A stretch of DNA of 64,000 nucleotides, taken from the NCBI GenBank assembly GCA_950097015.1, contig CATNEN010000039.1:7394501-7458500 (forward strand), in the 5' to 3' direction. This DNA comes from Macrostomum hystrix. Lineage: Eukaryota; Platyhelminthes; Macrostomidae. The notes beneath the pieces were generated by a model. The model searched no databases and was not told the origin of the DNA. It worked only from the letters and a program-made list of their open reading frames with translations. Both the position numbers and the translations under genes were made by a program. Positions within the stretch are counted from its first letter, which is position 1; each line of letters opens with the position of its first letter. Shown one piece after another: positions 22,396 through 32,659 of the stretch.

Positions 22396-25300
22396 CAAGT
22401 GTGTCCCCGCGGTGGTCTCTCCCGATGAGAAACAAGTGGCGTCGTTTTACTGTTAAGGGGATAGTGGATCTGCCCTGAATTCTCATTGTCAGGCACTCTC
22501 ACTAAGCTGCATGGCTAGCCAAATATAATACAAGTGTATTTGTACTAAAAATAGCCTCTTAAATTGCTACCTCAAATCGCTGTTTTAGCCCAGGCTACCA
22601 CACCAACATTGCCTTCAGTTACTGCCACAGCAACAGCAGGTGAGTGCAATAGCTTGAATTACCGGGAAATGTGGAATCAATTGAACATAATTTATTTAAA
22701 CTCGTATCGTTTCAGCGCGAATACGATTTCTGTGCCAAAGCCGAATCGTAAACGTGTCATACGTGTCGGACTTCGCTCTGTTGACATCCCCGGTGACACT
22801 GTCACTCAGCAGTGATGTGCAGCAGTTTGTGAGTTGGATTGTCTGCTGTTTTGTTGGTTTAGAAAACTGATCTCAGAATCAGAGTGTCATAAACGTTTCT
22901 CACAATCCTTCAGCGTTTCTCACAATACATCAGCGTTTCTCACAATCCATCAGCGTTTCTCACAATCCATCAGCGTTTCTCACAATCCATCAACGTTTCT
23001 CACAATCCATCAGCGTTTCTCACAATCCATCAACGTTTCTCACAATCCATTAGCGTTTCTCACAATCCATTAGCGTTTCTCACAATCCATTAGCGTTTCT
23101 CACAATCCATCAACGTTTCTCACAATCCATCAGCGTTTCTCACAATCCATCAGCGTTTCTCACAATCCATCAACGTTTCTCACAATCCATCAGCGTTTCT
23201 CACAATCCATCAACGTTTCTCACAATCCATTAGCGTTTCTCACAATCCATTAGCGTTTCTCACAATCCATTAGCGTTTCTCACAATCCATTAGCGTTTCT
23301 CACAATCCATTAGCGTTTCTCACAATCCATTAGCGTTTCTCACAATCCATCAACGTTTCTCACAATCCATTAGCGTTTCTCACAATCCATTAGCGTTTCT
23401 CACAATCCATCAGCGTTTCTCACAATCCATCAGCGTTTCTCACAATCCATCAACGTTTCTCACAATCCATTAGCGTTTCTCACAATCCATTAGCGTTTCT
23501 CACAATCCATCAACGTTTCTCACAATCCATTAGCGTTTCTCACAATCCATTAGCGTTTCTCACAATCCATCAACGTTTCTCACAATCCATCAACGTTTCT
23601 CACAATCCATTAGCGTTTCTCACAATCCATTAGCGTTTCTCACAATCCATCAACGTTTCTCACAATCCATTAGCGTTTCTCACAATCCATCAGCGTTTCT
23701 CACAATCCATCAACGTTTCTCACAATCCATTAGCGTTTCTCACAATCCATTAGCGTTTCTCACAATCCATCAACGTTTCTCACAATCCATTAGCGTTTCT
23801 CACAATCCATTAGCGTTTCTCACAATCCATTAGCGTTTCTCACAATCCATTAGCGTTTCTCACAATCTATTAGCGTTTCTCACAATCCATTAGCGTTTCT
23901 CACAATCCACTAGCGTTTCTCACAATCCATTAGCGTTTCTCACAATCCATCAACGTTTCTCACAATCCATCAACGTTTCTCACAATCCATCAACGTTTCT
24001 CACAATCCATTAGCGTTTCTCACAATCCATTAGCGTTTCTCACAATCCATTAGCGTTTCTCACAATCCATCAGGTTGTTTTAGAAATCCACCTGGGTGTC
24101 TCAGAATCTATCAGGTTGCCTCAGAATCTATCAGGTTGCCTCAGAATCCATCAGGTTGCCTCAGAATCTATCAGGTTGCCCCAGAATCCATCAGGTTGCC
24201 TCAGAATCTATCAGGTTGCCTCAGAATCTATCAGGTTGCCCCAGAATCCATCAGGTTGCCTCAGAATCCATCAGGTTGCCTCAGAATCCATCAGGTTGCC
24301 TCAGAATCTATCAGGTTGCCCCAGAATTTATCAGGTTGCCTCAGAATCCATCAGGTTGCCTCAGAATCTATCAGGTTGCCTCAGAATCTATCAGGTTGCC
24401 CCAGAATCCATCAGGTTGCCTCAGAATCCATCAGGTTGCCTCAGAATCCATCAGGTTGCCTCAGAATCGATCAGGTTGCCTCAGAATCCATCAGGTTGCC
24501 TCAGAATCCATCAGGTTGCCTCAGAATCTATCAGGTTGCCTCAGAATCCATCAGGTTGCCTCAGAATCCATCAGGTTGCCTCAGAATCCATCAGGTTGCC
24601 TCAGAATCTATCAGGTTGCCTCAGAATCTATCAGGTTGCCCCAGAATCCATCAGGTTGCCTCAGAATCCATCAGGTTGCCTCAGAATCCATCAGGTTGCC
24701 TCAGAATCGATCAGGTTGCCTCAGAATCCATCAGGTTGCCTCAGAATCCATCAGGTTGCCTCAGAATCTATCAGGTTGCCTCAGAATCCATCAGGTTGCC
24801 TCAGAATCCATCAGGTTGCCTCAGAATCCATCAGGTTGCCTCAGAATCCATCAGGTTGCCTCAGAATCCATCAGGTTGCCTCAGAATCTATCAGGTTGCC
24901 TCAGAATCCATCAGGTTGCCTCAGAATCCATCAGGTTGCCTCAGAATCCATCAGGTTGCCTCAGAATCTATCAGGTTGCCCCAGAATCCATCAGGTTGCC
25001 TCAGAATCCATCAGGTTGCCTCAGAATCTATCAGGGTGTCTCAGAATCCACCTGGGTGTCTCAGAATCCATCAGGTTGCCTCAGAATCCATCAGGTTGCC
25101 TCAGAATCTATCAGGTTGCCCCAGAATCCATCAGGTTGCCTCAGAATCCATCAGGTTGCCTCAGAATCTATCAGGTTGCCCCAGAATCCATCAGGTTGCC
25201 TCAGAATCCATCAGGTTGCCTCAGAATCCATCAGGTTGCCTCAGAATCGATCAGGTTGCCTCAGAATCCATCAGGTTGCCTCAGAATCCATCAGGTTGCC

Positions 25301-28300
25301 TCAGAATCTATCAGGTTGCCTCAGAATCCATCAGGTTGCCTCAGAATCCATCAGGTTGCCTCAGAATCCATCAGGTTGCCTCAGAATCCATCAGGTTGCC
25401 TCAGAATCCATCAGGTTGCCTCAGAATCTATCAGGTTGCCTCAGAATCTATCAGGTTGCCCCAGAATCCATCAGGTTGCCTCAGAATCCATCAGGTTGCC
25501 TCAGAATCCATCAGGTTGCCTCAGAATCGATCAGGTTGCCTCAGAATCCATCAGGTTGCCTCAGAATCCATCAGGTTGCCTCAGAATCCATCAGGTTGCC
25601 TCAGAATCTATCAGGTTGCCTCAGAATCCATCAGGTTGCCTCAGAATCCATCAGGTTGCCTCAGAATCCATCAGGTTGCCTCAGAATCCATCAGGTTGCC
25701 TCAGAATCTATCAGGTTGCCTCAGAATCCATCAGGTTGCCTCAGAATCCATCAGGTTGCCTCAGAATCCATCAGGTTGCCTCAGAATCTATCAGGTTGCC
25801 CCAGAATCCATCAGGTTGCCTCAGAATCCATCAGGTTGCCTCAGAATCTATCAGGGTGTCTCAGAATCCACCTGGGTGTCTCAGAATCCATCAGGTTGCC
25901 TCAGAATCCATCAGGTTGCCTCAGAATCTATCAGGTTGCCCCAGAATCCATCAGGTTGCCTCAGAATCCATCAGGTTGCCTCAGAATCCATCAGGTTGCC
26001 TCAGAATCCATCAGGTTGCCTCAGAATCCATCAGGTTGCCTCAGAATCCATCAGGTTGCCTTAGAATCCATCAGGTTGCCTCAGAATCTATCAGGTTGCC
26101 CCAGAATCCATCAGGTTGCCTCAGAATCCATCAGGTTGCCTCAGAATCCATCAGGTTGCCTCAGAATCCATCAGGTTGCCTCAGAATCCATCAGGTTGCC
26201 TCAGAATCCATCAGGTTGCCTCAGAATCTATCAGGTTGCCCCAGAATCCATCAGGTTGCCTCAGAATCCATCAGGTTGCCTCAGAATCCATCAGGTTGCC
26301 TCAGAATCCATCAGGTTGCCTCAGAATCTATCAGGTTGCCTCAGAATCCATCAGGTTGCCTCAGAATCCATCAGGTTGCCTCAGAATCCATCAGGTTGCC
26401 TCAGAATCTATCAGGTTGCCTCAGAATCCATCAGGTTGCCTCAGAATCCATCAGGTTGCCTCAGAATCTATCAGGTTGCCTCAGAATCCATCAGGTTGCC
26501 TCAGAATCCATCAGGTTGCCTCAGAATCTATCAGGTTACCTCAGTATCCATCAGGTTGCCTCAGAATCCATCAGGTTGCCTCAGAATCTATCAGGTTGCC
26601 CCAGAATCCATCAGGTTGCCTCAGAATCCATCAGGTTGCCTCAGAATCTATCAGGGTGTCTCAGAATCCACCTGGGTGTCTCAGAATCCACCTGGGTGTC
26701 TCAGAATCCCCAGGGTGTCTCAGAATCCACCTGGGTGTCTCAGAATCCACCTGGGTGCCTCAGAATCCACATGGGTGTCTCAGAATCCACCAGGACCGCT
26801 ATTGATGAGGAGTGTCCGGAATAAAAGCAACACGAAATTTCTCAATGAATTCCACCTACAGCTTCATGGCGCGCTGCAACTGACGGACCACCCATCGCTG
26901 CGCAGTTCAACAATAGAAATCCTTGGCTATGGCGAAGCTGGTGGATCAGTCAACGTGACCTACATTTTGCGATTTCCACCAAATGCTGAACCGATGACTG
27001 CAGCCAGTGTGAAGTTCTTAGTCGACTTTGGCATCGTCATTTATCAGACATCCGGTAGCAGAAAACTTCTTTTTGATAGGAACACGATAGTCAGAGGTGA
27101 AACAGGATCCACTGCAGCTGAAGCCACAGGATCCACTGCAGCTGAAGCCACAGGATCCACTGCAGCTGAAGCCACAGCATCCCCTGCAGTTGAAGCCACA
27201 GAATCCACTGCAGCTGAAGCCACAGGATCGCCAGTCACTGAAGCAACTGGATCGACTTTGCCTGAAGCAACAAGATTGCCAGCCCCTGACGCAACTGGAT
27301 CGCCAGCCCCTGAAGCTACAGGATCGCCAGCCCCTGAAGCAACTGGATCGCCAACCGGATCGCCAGCCCCTGAAGCAACTGGATCGCCAACCGGATCGCC
27401 AGCCTCTGAAGCCACAGGATCGACATTGCTTGAAGCTACAGGATCGCCAGCCCCTGAAGCAACTGGATCGCCAACCGGATCGCCAGCACCTGAAGCCACA
27501 GGATCGACTTTTCTTGAAGCTACAGGATCGCCAGCCCCTGAAGCCACAAGATCGACTTTGCCTGAAGCAGCAGGATCGCCAGCCCCTGAAGCCACAGGAT
27601 CGCCAGCCCCTGAAGCAACTGGATCGCCAACAGGATCACCAGCCCCTGAAGCCACAAGATCGACTTTGCCTGAAGCTACAGGATCGCCAGCCCCTGAAGC
27701 AACTGGATCGCCAACCGGATCGCCAGCACCTGAAGCCACAGGATCGACTTTGCTTGAAGCTACGGGATCGCCAGCCCCTGAAGCAACTGGAACGCCAACA
27801 GGATCGCCAGCCTCTGAAGCCACAAGATCGACTTTGCCTGAAGCCACAGGATCGCCAGCCCCTGAAGCAACTGGATCGCCAACCGGATCGCCAGCACCTG
27901 AAGCCACAGGATCGACTTTGCTTGAAGCTACGGGATCGCCAGCCCCTGAAGCAACTGGAACGCCAACAGGATCGCCAGCCTCTGAAGCCACAAGATCGAC
28001 TTTGCCTGAAGCCACAGGATCGCCAGCCCCTGAAGCCACAAGATCGACTTTGCCTGAAGCTACAGGATCGCCAGCCCCTGAAGCAACTGGATCGCCAACC
28101 GGATCGCCAGCACCTGAAGCCACAGGATCGACTTTTCTTGAAGCTACGGGATCGCCAGCCCCTGAAGCAACTGGATCGCCAACAGGATCGCCAGCCTCTG
28201 AAGCCACAAGATCGACTTTGCCTGAAGCCACAGGATCGCCAGCCCCTGAAGCCACAAGATCGACTTTGCCTGAAGCCACAGGATCGCCAGCCCCTGAAGC

Positions 28301-31300
28301 CACAAGATCGACTTTGCCTGAAGCTACAGGATCGCCAGCCCCTGAAGCAACTGGATCGCCAACCGGATCGCCAGCACCTGAAGCCACAGGATCGACTTTT
28401 CTTGAAGCTACAGGATCGCCAGCCGCAGAAGCAACTGGATCGCCAACCGGATCGCCAGCACCTGAAGCCACAGGATCGACTTTGCTTGAAGCTACAGGAT
28501 CGCCAGCCGCAGAAGCAACTGGATCGCCAACCGGATCGCCAGCACCTGAAGCCACAGGATCGACTTTTCTTGAAGCTACAGGATCGCCAGCCCCTGAAGC
28601 AACTGGATCGCCAACCGGATCGCCAGCCCCTGAAGCAACTGGATCGCCAACCGGATCGCCAGCCCCGGAAGCAACTGGATCGCCAACCGGATCGCCAGCA
28701 CCTGAAGCAACTGGATCGCCAACCGGATCGCCAGCCCCTGAAGCAACAGGATCGACTTTTCTTGAAGCTACAGGATCGCCAGCCCCTGAAGCAACTGGAT
28801 CGCCAACCGGATCGCCAGCCCCTGAAGCAACTGGATCGCCAACCGGATCGCCAGCCCCGGAAGCAACTGGATCGCCAACCGGATCGCCAGCACCTGAAGC
28901 AACTGGATCGCCGACAGGATCGCCAGCCTCTGAAGCCACAGGATCGCCAGCCCCTGAAGCCACAAGATCGACTTTGCCTGAAGCAACAGGATCGCCAGCC
29001 CCTGAAGCCACACGATCGACTTTGCCAAAAGCTACAGGATCGACTTCGCCTGAAGCAACTGGATCGCCAACCGGATCGCCAGCCCCCGAATCCACAGGAT
29101 CGCCAGCCCCTGAATCCACAGGATCGCCAGCCCCAGAAGCCACAGGATCGCCAGCCTCTGAAACCACAGGATCACCTTTGCCCGAAGCTACAAGAACACC
29201 AGCAAATGAGGCCACACGAACACCTTTCCCTGAAGCCACAGGATCCTCAGTCACTGAGGCTACCAGAAGAACAGTCATTTTTATCACCGGGGCAGCCTCT
29301 GGAACTTCGATGACGGCTGTATCAGCTGGCTCGACTTCGGAGACCACAGCCATCAGTAATGTTGCAACTTCAGCTTCAACAGCGACTCCCGCAGGCTTCT
29401 CTACAACCACAGCAGCTCAAACCTCTGTCACCACTCAGACTGCCGGCTGCATGCCCGACGACTGTAAATTTGGAGGCCGGTGCGTCAACGGTGTCTGCAG
29501 ATGCAAGCCATTCAGGGGCGGACCGCGATGCGAAAAAAGTGAGTCATTGAATTCGCAGTGGAGTGGATTGCTAGTCTATTCTCATTGAACTGACAGTCAA
29601 TGGAGTGGATTGCTAGTCTATTCTCATTGAACTGACAGTCAATGGAGTGGATTGCTAGTTTATTCTCATTGAACTGACAGTCAATGGAGTGGATTGCTAG
29701 TCTATTCTCATTGAACTGACAGTCAATGGAGTGGATTGCTAGTCTATTCTCATTGAACTGATCGACAGTCAATGGAGTGGATTGCTTGTCTATTCTTACT
29801 GAACTGACAGCCAATGGAGTGGATTGCTAGTCTATTCTCATTGAACTGACAGTCAATGGAGTGGATTGCTTGTCTATTCTTACTGAACTGACAGTCAATG
29901 GAGTGGATTGCCAGTCTATTCTCATTGAACTGACAGTCAATGGAGAGGATTGCTAGTCTAGCCCTTCTTCCCTGACGTTGCAGAGCGAACTAAAGTGAAG
30001 TGCCAGAACCGAATGCCAAAGGGAATTTTCCAGAGCGCCTACAGAAATCTGCTTTCGCCCATCACCTTGGCACTTTGGCAGATTGTCATGGAATTTGTAA
30101 GTTTTCTAAAACAACCCAAAGAGATTTCGAAAATCTTTCTCACCCAATAGACTTTGAAACGTGAAAATCTTTTTCACCCGAATGTCCTTCAAATTCCACA
30201 GCTTATAAACAGCTTCCGCCTGTCGGCGAATGCTCAGTTCAGAGCGGCTGACTTTGAGCTGGAGCTTGTTGGCTTTGAGCCGGGCTCAGTGGTGGCCCTG
30301 TACAATCTGCGGTTCGATCTGCCCGACAGTGCGGACTCCATGTCTCTCGAGGCAGTCAAGGCGGCCATGGACTCTGGCATTGCGGCCTACAGCAGCTCCG
30401 GTAGTGGCAACCTGACAGTGGAGGCCAACAGCTCCGTTTCGGGTGAGAATCAATCAATCTGAAGGGGCCGTGAGGTGGTGGGTGCAGTGAGGTGGTGGGT
30501 GCAGTGAGGTGGTGGGTGCAGTGTGGTGGTGGGTGCAGTGAGGTGGTGGGTGCAATGAGGTGGTGGGTGCAGTGTGGTGGTGGGTGCAGTGAGGTGGTGG
30601 GTGCAGTGAGGTGGTGGGAGCAGTGAGGTGGTGGGTGCAGTGAGGTGGTGGGTGCAGTGAGGTGGTGGGTGCAGTGTGGTGGTGGGTGCAGTGAGGTGGT
30701 GGGTGCAGTGAGGTGGTGGGTGCAGTGAGGTGGTGGGTGCAGTGTGGTGGTGGGTGCAGTGTGGTGGTGGGTGCAGTGAGGTGGTGGGTGCAGTGAGGTG
30801 GTGGGAGCAGTGTGGTGGTGGGTGCAGTGTGGTGGTGGGTGCAGTGAGGTGGTGTGTGCAGTGTGGTGGATGGGTGCGGTGGGGTTGTGGGAGCAATGAG
30901 GTGGTAGGGGTTGTGAAGGCAGAATTGCCACCCTGTTCGTGAAGTAATGTCAAATTGTACTTTAAGCTTCCCTTGTCGCTCTCTTGCCTATCTTCAGCGT
31001 ACAATTACTGTTCGGAGATTCCCTCGCCGTGCTCCCAGTACGCCAACTGCAGACTCACCGCGGCAAGCAGCGGCTACGCCTGCAGCTGCTGGTCGGGCTT
31101 CAGAGACGAGGACACCAGCGCGCCCGGAACTGGCTGCACCGAACTTTGCAGCAGCTCCACTGTCTACTGCTCCCGGAACGGCATCTGCCGGTCCAACTCA
31201 AATTCTCGAGTCTCCTGCGAGTGCTTCAGTGGCTATACTGGCGACACCTGCCAGGTGGCAGGGATGAGCCAGGCACTGCTCGCCATCATCATTGCCGTGC

Positions 31301-31844
31301 CGATTCTGTTTGTCGTCATTGTGGCACTGGTCGCTCTCCTGGTCTGGACGCACAGACGTCGCGAGGGTCGCTTCAAGAGTGCCATTAGCCGAATAGGCGA
31401 AATTGGCGATGGGCAAGGAGACGCCACCGAGGGACTGCCAACAGGCATCTCGATTGGCTGGTCGCAGAGTGGATTTGCGGGCCCTTGGGTAAGTTCAGCT
31501 TGTCTTCGGCAGTCTAAGACTCTTTTTCTGGTGACACAGGCTTTTTGTGCGTAAGAGGCACTTCTGTGGTGTCAGAATATGCCCTCGTGCATCAGATTTC
31601 GACTGGTAGCCAAATTAAAAGGAGTATGGGTGTCATCGGTGCAAGTAGGTGCATCGGACTGATTTCTGTGCTGTACCACATACCCGTATTTCAGCCGAAG
31701 TTCCCACGAGCCAACCTGTCAGTAGAGCACCCGGAGCTGCATCAATCTGCTGAAGTCGCAGCGTCTTCATCAGTCGAGGGATCAGGACGCGAGCAGCGGT
31801 CCTCCGAGTTCAGGACTGAGCCTGAATGGACTTTTCCTGGATGA
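22085..31844 (+). CDS. SEA/EGF transmembrane mucin 2 (complete)
   Basis: Paralogue of mucin 1, downstream in the same orientation. Exons: 22085-22148, 22589-22639, 22716-22828, 26862-29538, 29984-30096, 30202-30442, 30998-31488 and 31695-31844. They total 3900 nt, 1299 aa plus stop, all in phase. Residues 1 to about 24 form a signal peptide (MLAAAHGWTLLAAFLAVVAT). A Thr-rich linker follows, then SEA1 (about 39-155), a TGSPAPEATGSP mucin region (about 156-930), EGF (about 939-968), SEA2 (about 969-1086), two EGFs, a TM helix (about 1178-1202) and a roughly 97-residue cytoplasmic tail. The ATG at 22085 is chosen because it gives a signal peptide whose phase-1 donor fits the next exon. Likely a cleaved, O-glycosylated surface mucin. 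Confidence 0.82.
22716..22828 (+). CDS. mucin 2 SEA1, first half-exon
   Basis: 113 nt, the same length as the SEA first-half exons at 18140 and 29984. It encodes an Arg/Ser-rich stretch ending DVQQF and joins in phase 0 to 26862. Donor GTGAGT at 22829 opens an intron of about 4.0 kb made mostly of satellite DNA. Confidence 0.65.
22905..24069. repeat. 20-bp satellite A in mucin 2 intron
   Basis: About 58 head-to-tail copies of CACAATCCATTAGCGTTTCT, with TAG/CAG/CAA variants, in perfect 20-bp register. The period is not a multiple of three, so it is not a protein repeat. Confidence 0.95.
24070..26800. repeat. 20-bp satellite B in mucin 2 intron
   Basis: About 136 copies of TCAGAATCCATCAGGTTGCC with C/T and T/C variants. 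It follows satellite A directly and shares the core CA-AATCCATCAG. Rare variants (AATCGATC near 24468, 24708, 25248, 25525; CACCTGGGTGTC near 25050, 25870, 26670) mark larger internal duplications. All three plus frames are largely open here, an artefact of the 20-bp unit lacking stops. Confidence 0.95.
26862..29538 (+). CDS. mucin 2 exon: SEA1 second half, PTS mucin repeats, EGF
   Basis: Acceptor CACCTACAG at 26861. It starts LHGALQLTDHPSLRSSTIEI, with GGSVNVTYILRF as the SEA cleavage strand. From 27103 a Ser/Thr/Pro repeat follows (EATGSPAPEATGSPTGSPA with TGSTLLEAT and TRSTLPEAT variants). It ends with a six-Cys EGF (CMPDDCKFGGRC, CRCKPFRGGPRC). The large open frame that begins upstream at 24096 merely reads through satellite B into this exon. 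Unlike its paralogues, no intron is needed between SEA and mucin parts. Confidence 0.8.
27103..29300 (+). repeat. coding repeats of mucin 2 (GSPAPEAT type)
   Basis: In-frame repeats built from the units GSPAPEAT, GSPT and GSTLLEAT/RSTLPEAT, arranged in changing combinations with long near-identical blocks. Both complementary frames are also open. Confidence 0.85.
29545..29960. repeat. 42-bp minisatellite filling a mucin 2 intron
   Basis: About ten copies of a 42-bp unit containing GGAGTGGATTGCTAGTCTAT. It starts a few bases after the donor at 29539 and ends just before the acceptor at 29983. Confidence 0.9.
29984..30442 (+). CDS. mucin 2 SEA domain 2 (exons 29984-30096 and 30202-30442)
   Basis: Exons of 113 and 241 nt, the conserved SEA split. 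The second half has ELVGFEPGSVVALYNLRF, with GSVV close to the canonical G-SVVV cleavage turn, then AVKAAMDSGIAAY and N-glycosylation sequons. Phase 0 between halves, phase 1 at both outer junctions. Confidence 0.85.
30466..30920. repeat. 17-bp minisatellite in mucin 2 intron
   Basis: About 26 copies of GGTGGGTGCAGTGAGGT and close variants. It begins some 24 nt after the donor at 30443. Confidence 0.9.
30998..31488 (+). CDS. mucin 2 exon: two EGFs, transmembrane helix
   Basis: Two EGF-like domains aligned with those of mucin 1 (CSEIPSPC; CSSSTVYCSRNGIC; CECFSGYTGDTC). Then a helix (ALLAIIIAVPILFVVIVALV) and basic THRRREGRFKS. The shared GFRDEDTS and GRFK motifs show direct paralogy with exon 19176-19675. 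Donor GTAAGT follows CCTTGG. Confidence 0.85.
31695..31844 (+). CDS. mucin 2 last exon (cytoplasmic tail)
   Basis: After acceptor TATTTCAG at 31694 the phase-0 frame gives 49 residues rich in Ser and Glu, ending EPEWTFPG and TGA. The sequence is unlike the mucin 1 tail, so this exon rests on phase and splice signals alone. Confidence 0.6.
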   Translation, partial: PKFPRANLSVEHPELHQSAEVAASSSVEGSGREQRSSEFRTEPEWTFPG

Positions 31845-31859
31845 TCTGGACAAGAGGGG

Positions 31860-32205
31860 TCTGGTAGGGTGGGTGCAGTGGGATGGTGTGTGCTCTGTTT
31901 GGGTTGGCGGTACTGTGTTGGGGTGGTGGGTATGAGGTGGTGGGTGCTCTGTTTGGGTTGGCGGTGCTGTGTTGGGGTCGTGGGTGTGGGGTGGTGGGTG
32001 CTCTGTTTGGGTTGGCGGTGCTGTGTTGGGGTGGTGGGTGCTCTGTATTGGGGTTGGTGGTGCTGTATTGGGGTTGGTGCTGCTGTATTGGGGTTGGTGC
32101 TGCTGTATTGGGGTTGGTGGTGCTGTATTGGGGTGGTGTCTGCTGTGTTCGGGTTGGCGGTGCTGTGTTGGGGTTGTCGGTGCTGTGTTGGGGTGGTGGT
32201 GCGTG
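31860..32205. repeat. G/T-rich minisatellite in the mucin 2 3' flank
   Basis: Irregular units built from GTTGGCGGTGCTGTGTTGGG and shorter versions. It starts about 16 nt after the stop codon and lies before the AATAAA at 32364, so it is probably inside the 3' UTR. Confidence 0.8.
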
Positions 32206-32363
32206 ATCAAGTGATAGCACCCATTGTATTGCAAAATGCACAAATATGTAAACAAGCGCACACTCCTCTTGCGTGAATTGGTGGCTTTTAAAGAAACAAT
32301 CAGATTACTTTGAGACTTTATGAATGAATCGAATTGTTTGTGAATCTTTAGGATTATATTTTG

Positions 32364-32369
32364 AATAAA
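32364..32369 (+). promoter_or_regulatory. putative polyadenylation signal of mucin 2
   Basis: AATAAA in AT-rich sequence about 520 nt after the stop at 31844. Positional assignment only. Confidence 0.4.
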
Positions 32370-32659
32370 ATCATTAAAAATAGCTTTGTACTTCAATATA
32401 GCTCGTAGTTTAATGTTTTCTTTAAACTTTATTTTAAACCTTGGACGCGAGTTCGAGTCTTGAAACTGGTTGTGTAAAATACACGCTGTAAATGTACTTT
32501 TAGAATATTCAGCTATCAGGTGACTCGGGGGAATATTTTCAACCTAAGAATACCTTCTAATTTATTTGGGACATAAAAAGGCTGACTAAATGCAACAATT
32601 CTTCACTGAAAAACTGAATATCTAACGGAAAGGAGCAGCAAAGCAACAAAAATGATCAT

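Noticed and set aside
22905-26800. CRISPR-like regular repeats
   Set aside because: Units are contiguous 20-mers without unique spacers, in a eukaryotic intron.
24096-26861. Long plus-strand frames over satellite B (ASESIRLPQNPSGCLRIHQV)
   Set aside because: A 20-bp unit read in three frames gives the same 20-residue peptide in all of them. It lies in the intron between matched SEA half-exons; only 26862 onward is coding.
30356-31004. His/Pro-rich antisense frames over the 17-bp array
   Set aside because: Intron repeat between mucin 2 SEA2 and EGF/TM exons.
32440-32470. tRNA-like GCGAGTTCGAGTC box near 32450
   Set aside because: B-box-like only, with no A box at the right distance and no cloverleaf.
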